Shown here in pieces: positions 9,441 through 16,605 of a stretch of DNA of 64,000 nucleotides. The DNA comes from CAVXEF01 sp963827315 (GTDB taxonomy: Bacteria; Planctomycetota; Phycisphaerae; Sedimentisphaerales; Anaerobacaceae), in the NCBI GenBank assembly GCA_963827315.1, contig CAWHAL010000001.1, positions 372,001-436,000 of the forward strand. The letters are read 5' to 3'. The position numbers were made by a program, and so were the translations under genes. The first letter of the stretch is position 1; each line of letters opens with the position of its first letter. Under the pieces are notes generated by a model that was not told where the DNA came from, made no database searches, and saw only the letters and a program-made list of their open reading frames with translations.

Positions 9441-9589
9441 GACTTGCGAAACGAGCCGCCGCCCCCAACCGAGAGCTTGTCTGGGAATTTGATAACGTCA
9501 AGCCTCTCGACCCAAACGAGAACCTGTTTATAAGATTCAAATACGATGTTTCTGTAAACCCTGCCGACCTGCAAATCTACAGCAAATGG

Positions 9590-10219
9590 GTGATAGGTGA
9601 TGTGCGACAGCTCAAATATGGGATGGTCGAGACGCCGATTTACGATTTTTCCCGCAAGGATTTAATCAGGACATTTCACGAAATCCGGGTACCCGCCGAC
9701 GCTGTGGCGAAAGACGGCTACTTAGCAGTGGCGTTCTTCAATTCGCCGCAGAACGAAACGACCGTTATTTTTCCCCCGAACGAAGGGCTGGAGGTTCTTT
9801 ACAAGGCCGATATATTCGGCACCAATTATATAAGAGCCGTGCTTTTAATTCTGCTGCGGGTGGTTTTTCTTGCAACTCTGGGCATTTTAGCCGCCAGCTT
9901 TCTGTCCTTTCCTGTGGCGTTGCTGCTGTGCCTTGCGGTTTTCTTCACCGCCAACATCAGCGGCTTTATTCTCGACTCCTTCGAGTTCCTCAGCGAGAAC
10001 GTAAGCGGGGTGTATCAATATACCGTAAGTCCTATTATTCATTTACTGCCGCAGTTTGATAAAATCAGTCCGACAAAATTTCTCGTTCCCGCCCGGTTAT
10101 TAAGCTGGTCTGTGTTAGGCAAAGCAGCGGCGTTTATGATTTGCGTCAGAGCCCTGCTGGTTTTCCTTGCGGCAATACTGATTTTTGGCCGCAGAGAAAT
10201 TGCTAAAACTATAATTTGA
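9590..10219 (+). CDS. ABC-2 permease, C-terminal part, frameshifted
   Basis: Second part of the permease begun at 8844. The frame is open from 9398; the GTG at 9590 is only the first start-like codon and is probably not used. The extracytoplasmic portion includes WEFDNVKPLDPNENLFIRF (upstream of 9590) and a beta-rich segment. It is followed by three or four hydrophobic helices (LLILLRVVFLATLGILAASF, VALLLCLAVFFTANISGFIL) and the end FGRREIAKTII. With its N-terminal half it resembles exporters carrying a large periplasmic domain between helices 1 and 2. The substrate is unknown. Confidence 0.75.
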   Translation: MIGDVRQLKYGMVETPIYDFSRKDLIRTFHEIRVPADAVAKDGYLAVAFFNSPQNETTVIFPPNEGLEVLYKADIFGTNYIRAVLLILLRVVFLATLGILAASFLSFPVALLLCLAVFFTANISGFILDSFEFLSENVSGVYQYTVSPIIHLLPQFDKISPTKFLVPARLLSWSVLGKAAAFMICVRALLVFLAAILIFGRREIAKTII

Positions 10220-10230
10220 GGCGTCTAAAC

Positions 10231-10262
10231 AGAGGACAGAAGACAGACGACGGAGGACAGAA
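10231..10262 (+). repeat. Short purine-rich repeat (GAGGACAGAAGAC word)
   Basis: The word AGAGGACAGAAGACAGACGA followed by a second GGAGGACAGAA lies in the 96-base gap before the next gene. A close relative occurs at 8772-8796 inside the end of the ABC ATPase gene, and a weaker one at the start of the archease gene (38329-38348). Such words look like a dispersed filler repeat of this genome. Confidence 0.45.
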
Positions 10263-10315
10263 AGGGTATCAGGAAAGAGCGTTTCGATCGCAAGTGGGGA
10301 GCAATAAAGTGAACT

Positions 10316-12121
10316 ATGCGTTTGCGCAATATAATAATTCTGTGTGGGTGCGTTCTGATTACGGCTGCGTTACTGGTCGCCGCCGGCAATCAACTTGACT
10401 TCATAAATGCCAACCGCCTCCAAATGAGGCTCATAAGCAATGAGCCGCTCGAAAACGCTCCGCCTTCGCTGGCGTTTGCGACGGCGGCTATGGGTGCCTT
10501 TCGCGGGCTGGTCGTCGATGCGTTGTGGATGAGAGCCGATAAGCTAAAACAGCAAAATCAGTTTTTCGACGCAAAACAACTGGCGGAGTGGATAACCAAA
10601 CTTCAGCCGAGATTTGCGGAGGTATGGGTGTTTCAGGCGTGGAATATGGCCTACAATATCTCCGTTGCCATTCCCGCTACGGAGCCTGAGGAGCGGTGGC
10701 GCTGGGTCAAAAACGGCTACGAACTGCTCCGCGACCAGGGCATCCCGCTCAACCCGAAAAATATCGAGCTATACTACGAGCTGGCCCGGATATTCCAACA
10801 CAAGATAGGGTCGATCTCCGATGATGCACATAAATACTACAAGCTACAGTTAGCTGAGGCGATGGAGCCGCTCATCGAGCCGGCAAACCAGCGGCATTTC
10901 AAAGAACTCACCGAGGCGCCGGCCGACCAGTCGATAATCATGAACGACCGAAGCATAACACCGCTTATCACCGCACTCAAATCGGCAGATGAGGCCTTTG
11001 CCGACGACGATAAATTCGTCAGTAACTACCTGTTACTGCGACAAGACCCACACAAATTCAAGCCGGAGGCCTTTGTGGTCATCAACGATTTCAGGAACAC
11101 GGCGGCGCTGCAAAAGTTTGACAACTTTGCCAAAGCATACCAGCTCCGCAACACCTGGAAGCTCGAGCCCGCTCTGATGCAGCAAATCAACGAGATGTAC
11201 GGCCCCGGCGACAGGAACGACCCGAACGAACATCTGCCACTGGACTGGCGACATCCTGTCACTCATGCCATCTACTGGGCAGTGAAAGGACTGCAGGCTG
11301 CCGGGAAAGAGAAATTTTCCACTGAAGAGGCAAACACCGAGCGAATCATAAACCACAGTCTGCAGGAGCTGTTCAGAAACGGAAAGATATTTATCTATAA
11401 CGTACCGGCAGCCAGTGCCGAAGCAGCACAGACTGCTGCAGGCGGTAAGCCGCTATCGATGGACCGGCAGATATTCCTGCGGCCGGATTTGAGGATGTTC
11501 GAGCCTTATAACAAATCCACACTTGCCATAATCGAAAGATACAAGGAGCAAAAAGAGTCCACGTATGAATCAATGCGGACAGGACACCGCAATATGCTAA
11601 AGAACGCCATTTTTTCCTTCTACCAGGCAGGCCATATTCAACAAGCTCAGAAAATCTACGACCAGCTAAAAGAACTTTATCCCAGGGATGAATTCAAAGT
11701 CCCTCTTGTTATCTTTGTCAGAAACCGGCTGCGCGAGGAGCTCCAAGACGTCGGCATAAACGACGCCAAGGAAATCATAACGATGATGCTGCGAGAAAGC
11801 TACTTTCGCTATGCCATCCACGATGACGACGAGGCGTTCGGCAGGGAGAAAATGGCAGAGGAGGTTTATAAACATTACCAATCGTCAATTCACGGGGAGG
11901 ATGAGAAAAACAGGATTGACCTGCCGGATTTCGCCCTGTTAAGATACCTTGCGATTATGGACTTTTTGAGTGACCTGCAGTATCCGCCGAATATGAGGCT
12001 GGCTCTATATAACCGCATAAGAGTAGAAAGGCCGGAACTCGCGGAACAGTTTGAAAAACAGGAGGAAAATCTCCTTAAGCAGACCGAACAACAGCCAACG
12101 GGTTCGACAGGCTCACCATAA
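10316..12121 (+). CDS. Membrane-anchored helical protein, function unknown
   Basis: 601 residues, not recognised as a named family. It begins with a clear signal anchor (residues 5-25, IIILCGCVLITAALLVAAGN). The rest is predicted soluble and mostly alpha-helical, with TPR-like stretches (FAEVWVFQAWNMAYNISVAI; AIFSFYQAGHIQQAQKIYDQ). It probably faces the periplasm or sits on the membrane. A purine-rich GGGGAG precedes ATG 10316. It follows the ABC exporter genes on the same strand and may belong to that operon, as a partner of the transporter or of the SPFH assembly; this is inference. The last residues (TGSTGSP) and the stop are encoded by a copy of the dispersed repeat at 12101. Confidence 0.65.
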   Translation: MRLRNIIILCGCVLITAALLVAAGNQLDFINANRLQMRLISNEPLENAPPSLAFATAAMGAFRGLVVDALWMRADKLKQQNQFFDAKQLAEWITKLQPRFAEVWVFQAWNMAYNISVAIPATEPEERWRWVKNGYELLRDQGIPLNPKNIELYYELARIFQHKIGSISDDAHKYYKLQLAEAMEPLIEPANQRHFKELTEAPADQSIIMNDRSITPLITALKSADEAFADDDKFVSNYLLLRQDPHKFKPEAFVVINDFRNTAALQKFDNFAKAYQLRNTWKLEPALMQQINEMYGPGDRNDPNEHLPLDWRHPVTHAIYWAVKGLQAAGKEKFSTEEANTERIINHSLQELFRNGKIFIYNVPAASAEAAQTAAGGKPLSMDRQIFLRPDLRMFEPYNKSTLAIIERYKEQKESTYESMRTGHRNMLKNAIFSFYQAGHIQQAQKIYDQLKELYPRDEFKVPLVIFVRNRLREELQDVGINDAKEIITMMLRESYFRYAIHDDDEAFGREKMAEEVYKHYQSSIHGEDEKNRIDLPDFALLRYLAIMDFLSDLQYPPNMRLALYNRIRVERPELAEQFEKQEENLLKQTEQQPTGSTGSP

Positions 12122-12123
12122 AC
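12101..12123 (+). repeat. Dispersed short repeat, copy 4 (provides a stop codon)
   Basis: Variant of the TTCGACAAGCTCACCAT word (TTCGACAGGCTCACCATAA). It overlaps the last codons of the preceding gene and supplies its TAA stop. The repeat appears to have been inserted at, or to have captured, the gene end. Confidence 0.55.
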
Positions 12124-12149
12124 TAAGCTCCAGATGAGACGCCCCTGAT

Positions 12150-14264
12150 ATGCGCAATGAACTTTTGCAAGAACTGACAGCTTCACAAAAAGAGGCGGTT
12201 CTTCACGTTGAGGGACCGCTACTTGTTATTGCCGGCCCCGGGAGCGGAAAGACGCGCGTCATCACGCATCGAATCGCGGCACTGGTCGATTCGGGGGTTC
12301 AGCCGAACAATATCTGCGCAATAACTTTCACCAACAAAGCGGCCGACGAGATGCGGCAGCGGGCGGTTGCTCTTGGTACTTGCGGGGGCGCACACATAAG
12401 CACGTTCCACTCTTTATGTGTCAGGATCCTCCGCAGATATGCCGAGAAGGCGGGTATAAGCCCCAACTTCAGCATTTACGACGAGTCCGACCAGACGGGG
12501 TGTATGAAACAGGCTGTGAAGGACTGCGAACTTGACACAACAAATTTTCCTCCTGCACGAATGCTCGAGGCAATATCAACGCTCAAAAATAATCTAATAG
12601 ACGTCGAGCGGTTTCAAGCTCAGGCGGACGATTTTTTCTCCAAAACACTGGCGAAAATATACGCCCGCTATCAGCAGATTCTCGCTGAATGCAATGCGCT
12701 GGACTTCGATGACCTGCTAACTAAAACTGCCTTTCTGCTGCAAGGCTGCGATGAGGTTCGCAAGGAACTATCGAATCATTTTAAGTTCCTGCTGATAGAC
12801 GAATATCAGGACACCAACCACGCGCAGTACGTAATTGCAAAGGCCCTCGTCTGTGCCCACAACAATATCTGTGTAACGGGCGACCCGGACCAATCCATCT
12901 ACCGCTGGCGAGGAGCCGATATCCGCAACATATTGAATTTTGAAAAAGACTGGCCCAACGCCACCATTGTCAAACTCGAAGAAAACTTCCGCAGCACAGC
13001 GAATATCCTCGAGGCGGCGGATAATTTGATTGCAGCAAACCAAAAACGAAAGCCAAAGGTGCTCATCCCGACAAGGCCGCGCGGCGAAAACGCCCAACTG
13101 ACCTGCTTCGAAAATGAGACCGAAGAGGCACAGGGTGTCGCCGAACAGGTCAAGGACCTGATTGATAAGGGTGCGGCGTTGCGAGAAATAGCAGTGTTCT
13201 ATCGCGTCAATTCTATGAGCCGAACACTCGAAGAGGCGTTTATTCGAAACAAGATACCATATCAGATTGTCCGCGGAGTCGAATTCTACAGCCGAAAAGA
13301 AATCCGCGACGTTCTGGCCTATCTGAAAATCCTCGTCAACCCGAGCGATGAGACGGCGCTACTACGCATCATTAACACGCCTGCCCGCGGCATAGGCAAA
13401 ACAACGATAGAGAAATTTCAGGCATACGCCCAATCGCACAATATCACCCTGTTCGAATCGCTCAAGAAAGCTGAGGATATCGAACCACTTTCCAAGGCCA
13501 CAAAGGCCAAAATTGCTGTTTTTGTCAATATGTTAGAGCAGTTCAAAAAAGGCCTTGTTGGCAAAGTTGCCCCTATTGTCGAACGGGTCTTCAGCGAATC
13601 GGGTCTGAAAAAGTCACTGGAGGCAGCCGGTGCGGACGGCGAGAACGCCCTCGAAAACGTCAATGAACTGATTAGCGCTGCCAGTCTTTACGACCAGCAG
13701 ACGGAGCAGTCGTCACTACTCGATTATCTTCAGCAGATAGCGCTCTTTAGCGACGTCGACGCCTACGATACGGCTGCCGACCGCATCGCTTTAATGACGC
13801 TGCACGCGGCGAAGGGGCTGGAATTTGAGAACGTCTTTATCATCGGTCTCGAAGAGGGTTTGCTGCCGCACGAAAGAAGCATTGACAATGATGAAGAACT
13901 CGAAGAAGAGAGGAGGCTGTTTTTCGTCGGGATAACCCGTGCCAAACAAGGCCTTTATATAAGCTACAGCCGGTACCGAACAATACGGGGGCAGACACTA
14001 CGGACAATTCCATCGCAGTTTCTTCGTGAACTCGGCATCAAGTCGATCGATACCGCAGAGGAACATCCGCATTTTTATGATGACGCTGATGCCCAGATAG
14101 CTCCGGACTTCGCACCGGGCCAATTAGTGCGCCATAAATTCTTTGGCTTAGGAGTCGTCAAAGAATTTGTTGATATGGGCGAGAACAGCGTTGTTACGGT
14201 TGCATTCAACACGGGACAAACAAAGACGCTGATGCTAAAATACGCCAAGCTCTCAAAGATATAG
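12150..14264 (+). CDS. pcrA: UvrD/PcrA-type superfamily 1 DNA helicase
   Basis: 704-residue 3'-5' DNA helicase of repair and replication. All SF1A motifs are readable: Q motif and motif I (LTASQKEAV ... GPGSGKTRVITHR), Ia (ITFTNKAADEMRQR), II (LLIDEYQDTNHAQY), III (GDPDQSIYRWRGADI), IV (LEENFRSTANILEAADNLI), V (MTLHAAKGLEFENVFI) and VI (VGITRAKQGLYISYSRYR). The C-terminus (APGQLVRHKFFGLGVVKEF) matches the Tudor-like tail of PcrA that binds RNA polymerase. The length is near that of PcrA (about 720). The start ATG 12150 lies 28 bases after the previous gene. No obvious sign of damage. UvrD and PcrA cannot be separated by sequence reading alone; PcrA is slightly favoured by the C-terminal tail. 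Confidence 0.93.
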   Translation: MRNELLQELTASQKEAVLHVEGPLLVIAGPGSGKTRVITHRIAALVDSGVQPNNICAITFTNKAADEMRQRAVALGTCGGAHISTFHSLCVRILRRYAEKAGISPNFSIYDESDQTGCMKQAVKDCELDTTNFPPARMLEAISTLKNNLIDVERFQAQADDFFSKTLAKIYARYQQILAECNALDFDDLLTKTAFLLQGCDEVRKELSNHFKFLLIDEYQDTNHAQYVIAKALVCAHNNICVTGDPDQSIYRWRGADIRNILNFEKDWPNATIVKLEENFRSTANILEAADNLIAANQKRKPKVLIPTRPRGENAQLTCFENETEEAQGVAEQVKDLIDKGAALREIAVFYRVNSMSRTLEEAFIRNKIPYQIVRGVEFYSRKEIRDVLAYLKILVNPSDETALLRIINTPARGIGKTTIEKFQAYAQSHNITLFESLKKAEDIEPLSKATKAKIAVFVNMLEQFKKGLVGKVAPIVERVFSESGLKKSLEAAGADGENALENVNELISAASLYDQQTEQSSLLDYLQQIALFSDVDAYDTAADRIALMTLHAAKGLEFENVFIIGLEEGLLPHERSIDNDEELEEERRLFFVGITRAKQGLYISYSRYRTIRGQTLRTIPSQFLRELGIKSIDTAEEHPHFYDDADAQIAPDFAPGQLVRHKFFGLGVVKEFVDMGENSVVTVAFNTGQTKTLMLKYAKLSKI

Positions 14265-14412
14265 CCTTTCTGTGAATGACAGTGCTCAGAATTCGTTGCG
14301 ACCTTGTGTGTTCAAATCGGATTTTTCAGCATCAAATAAAAGGAGACAAGTTCTTTATTGGCAAGGAGATAGAACGATGGTTTGTTGCTTTTGGAAGATG
14401 AGCTGGTGGGGC

Positions 14413-14440
14413 TTGACACTATGGTGGGGGAATGTATCAT
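14413..14440 (+). promoter_or_regulatory. Sigma-70 promoter of the kdp operon
   Basis: TTGACA at 14413-14418, a 16-base spacer, and TATCAT at 14435-14440. Transcription would begin near 14447, about 20 bases before the riboswitch. This is the best promoter match seen in the window and needs no activator by appearance. Confidence 0.65.
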
Positions 14441-14464
14441 ATAGTTGTTCTTTAAAAACGAAGT

Positions 14465-14602
14465 TTAACGGCAGCCGAAGTTCACGCACAGCGTGAACGC
14501 GGGGGACCCGAGTCTTTGGGGCGTAATCCTCGCAGGAGGAGAGGGTACTTTCAAGCCCGAGCCCGTCAGCTAACCTCGCAGGCATTTGAAAGGGCAACGG
14601 CA
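14465..14602 (+). promoter_or_regulatory. Cyclic di-AMP riboswitch (ydaO/yuaA)
   Basis: The leader carries the conserved landmarks of the ydaO/yuaA class: GCGGGGGACCC, then TTTGGGGCGTAATC, GAGGGTACTTTC, and the long invariant tail GAGCCCGTCAGCTAACCTCG followed by CAGGCAT. A perfect hairpin (TTCACGC/GCGTGAA, 14481-14497) occupies the variable stem position. Established knowledge: this aptamer binds c-di-AMP and usually turns genes off. Here it stands between a promoter and an intrinsic terminator ahead of kdpFABC. High c-di-AMP should favour termination and low c-di-AMP should allow K+ uptake. CGGCAG at 14469-14474 can pair with CTGCCG of the terminator (14613-14618), a possible antiterminator; that pairing is inference. 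Confidence 0.92.
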
Positions 14603-14610
14603 AAATAAAA

Positions 14611-14633
14611 AACTGCCGCCCGGCAGTTTTTTT
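14611..14633 (+). terminator. Intrinsic terminator of the riboswitch
   Basis: AACTGCC at 14611-14617 pairs with GGCAGTT at 14622-14628 around a GCCC loop, followed by a run of T to 14633. It lies just after the aptamer and before the first kdp reading frame, as expected for a transcriptional OFF switch. Confidence 0.88.
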
Positions 14634-14672
14634 ATTGACCTTTTGCCCACCGTGAAGGGAATATATCATACT

Positions 14673-14753
14673 ATGGATTTGTTATTTTTTGGGATAATTT
14701 TAGGACTCGCCTGTTTATCAGTCGGGTTTATAAATCTTTGCGGTAAGATATAA
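14673..14753 (+). CDS. Mini membrane protein upstream of kdpF
   Basis: A 26-codon frame, ATG 14673 to TAA 14753, encoding one hydrophobic helix (MDLLFFGIILGLACLSVGFI, then NLCGKI). A GAAGGGA sequence stands 12 bases upstream. Its stop codon touches the ribosome site of kdpF (AGGAG at about 14755), so translation could be coupled. From memory, similar mini-proteins ending in Cys plus a basic residue occur ahead of kdpF/kdpA in other phyla, without a known role. It could be a Kdp accessory peptide or a chance frame. The gene position, start, RBS and hydrophobicity together favour a real gene. Confidence 0.5.
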   Translation: MDLLFFGIILGLACLSVGFINLCGKI

Positions 14754-14764
14754 TAGGAGATGCT

Positions 14765-14854
14765 ATGGTTATTTACTGTATAGGTGGCGTGATTACACTG
14801 ATTCTTTTTGTGTACCTTTTTCTTGCACTTCTCAAGCCGGAAATATTCTCATGA
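14765..14854 (+). CDS. kdpF: KdpF, small subunit of the K+-transporting ATPase
   Basis: 29 residues, MVIYCIGGVITLILFVYLFL then ALLKPEIFS: one transmembrane helix ending in the typical KPE(x)F tail of KdpF. It is preceded by a good AGGAG at the right spacing. Its TGA overlaps the ATG of kdpA (ATGA at 14851-14854), the usual kdpF-kdpA coupling. KdpF is known to stabilise the KdpABC complex in the inner membrane and sits against KdpA. Confidence 0.85.
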   Translation: MVIYCIGGVITLILFVYLFLALLKPEIFS

Positions 14855-16596
14855 CTTTCAATGGTATCGTTCAGACTATTGCCTTTTTGTCAATTTTAAT
14901 TCTCTCGGCTAAGCCACTCGGGATATACATAGCACGCATCTTCGAAGGCAAGTCGGTCGGGTTGAACAAATTGTTTTTGCCAATTGAAAGATTGATTTAC
15001 CGCTTATGCGGCATTAATCCTGAAGAAGAAATGACATGGAAGACCTATGCGTTTGCCATGATGGCTTTCAATATTATTGGTCTTTTAACCGTTTATCTTC
15101 TCCAGCGATTCCAACACTTTCTTCCTTTAAATCCTATGCATATGCCTGCCGTTTCACCGGATTCTGCCTTCAACACCGCAGTAAGCTTTGCTACAAATAC
15201 AAATTGGCAGGGCTATGCCGGTGAGACAACCATGAGCTACCTGACACAAATGCTTGGCCTGACCGTTCAGAATTTCGTTTCGGCCGCAACGGGTATTGCT
15301 ATATTAATAGCGCTCATCCGGGGATTCGTAAGGCGCGAGTCGAACAATATTGGTAATTTCTGGGCAGACCTTGTCCGTGCCACGCTCTATGTTTTATTAC
15401 CTTTAGCGATACTTTTGTCAGTTGCTCTCGTCTGGCAGGGAGTGGTGCAGACATTCAAGCCCGCTCAGGTAATTGAGCTTGTTCAGCCGTTAACCGGCAG
15501 TGATGGAAAGTTGGTTACAACTCAAGTCCTACCGTTGGGGCCTGCGGCGTCACAGGTCGCCATCAAACAATTAGGGACCAACGGCGGCGGATTTTTTAAT
15601 GTTAATTCAGCACACCCTTTCGAAAATCCAACAACCCTATCCAATTTGCTTGAAGTGGTGGCGATATTGCTCATTTCGGCTGCGCTGTGCTACACATTTG
15701 GTTATATGGTCAAAGACAGAAGGCAGGGATGGGCGTTACTTATTGCAATGTTGATAATTTTTGTCCCCTGCCTTTGGATGTGCATACAAATTGAACAGGG
15801 AGGCAATCCGGCTTTTGCAAGTTTGGGCGTTGACCAGTCGGCGAGTACTCTTCAGCCGGGCGGCAATATGGAAGGAAAAGAATCGCGATTCGGGATAGTG
15901 AACTCAGCAATATGGGCAACTGCAACAACGGCAGCCTCGAATGGTTCCGTCAATTCGATGCACGATTCTTTTATGCCCTTAGGCGGATTAATACCGATGT
16001 GGCTGATGCAGTTAGGCGAGGTTGTTTTTGGAGGCGTCGGCTCAGGCCTTTACGGAATGATAGCATTCGTTATCCTGGCCGTTTTTGTCGCCGGCCTTAT
16101 GGTAGGACGTACGCCGGAGTATTTGGGCAAAAAGATAGAAGCATACGAGATGAAAATGGCAACATTGATGGTTCTGATACCGCCTATGATTGTCCTTTTG
16201 GGCACGGCGATTGCTATAGTAACCCCTGCCGCAAAAGCTACAATTTTTAACCCCGGTGTACATGGTTTCAGCGAAGTTCTCTACGCTTTTTCTTCGGCCG
16301 GCAACAACAACGGCAGTGCCTTTGCAGGGCTTGGCGCAAACACGCCCTTTTTTAACATTGCTTTGGGACTGGCGATGTTTTTGGGCCGGTATTGGCTTGC
16401 GATTCCCATTCTGGCAATAGCCGGTTCACTGGCAAAGAAAAAGATTATTCCGGCAAGTGCGGGAACACTTCCTACTCACACGCCGCTTTTCGTTTGTTTT
16501 TTAGCATCGATTGTGCTGATTGTTGGCGCCCTGACATTTTTTCCAGCGCTTGCGCTGGGCCCTATCGTTGAGCATTTGATGCTCGCGGCACATTAA
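14851..16596 (+). CDS. kdpA: K+-transporting ATPase subunit A
   Basis: 581 residues, the channel-like K+-binding subunit of the high-affinity KdpFABC pump. Recognisable KdpA landmarks: the first helix and SAKPLGIYIARIFEGKS; pore-type selectivity loops TNTNWQGYAGETTMSYLTQM, GTNGGGFFNVNSAHPFENP, SNGSVNSMHDSFMPLGG and SSAGNNNGSAFAGLGANTP; about ten membrane helices; usual length (E. coli about 557). It is coupled to kdpF by a 4-base overlap, and kdpB follows 10 bases later. Expression is inferred to depend on the c-di-AMP riboswitch upstream. Third-position base use looks more AT-rich than in the first 14 kb. Confidence 0.97.
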   Translation: MTFNGIVQTIAFLSILILSAKPLGIYIARIFEGKSVGLNKLFLPIERLIYRLCGINPEEEMTWKTYAFAMMAFNIIGLLTVYLLQRFQHFLPLNPMHMPAVSPDSAFNTAVSFATNTNWQGYAGETTMSYLTQMLGLTVQNFVSAATGIAILIALIRGFVRRESNNIGNFWADLVRATLYVLLPLAILLSVALVWQGVVQTFKPAQVIELVQPLTGSDGKLVTTQVLPLGPAASQVAIKQLGTNGGGFFNVNSAHPFENPTTLSNLLEVVAILLISAALCYTFGYMVKDRRQGWALLIAMLIIFVPCLWMCIQIEQGGNPAFASLGVDQSASTLQPGGNMEGKESRFGIVNSAIWATATTAASNGSVNSMHDSFMPLGGLIPMWLMQLGEVVFGGVGSGLYGMIAFVILAVFVAGLMVGRTPEYLGKKIEAYEMKMATLMVLIPPMIVLLGTAIAIVTPAAKATIFNPGVHGFSEVLYAFSSAGNNNGSAFAGLGANTPFFNIALGLAMFLGRYWLAIPILAIAGSLAKKKIIPASAGTLPTHTPLFVCFLASIVLIVGALTFFPALALGPIVEHLMLAAH

Positions 16597-16605
16597 GGAG
16601 ACGTG

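Noticed and set aside
14272..14496. A 74-codon frame between the helicase and the kdp operon
   Set aside because: It overlaps the promoter and the riboswitch and reads as low-quality protein.
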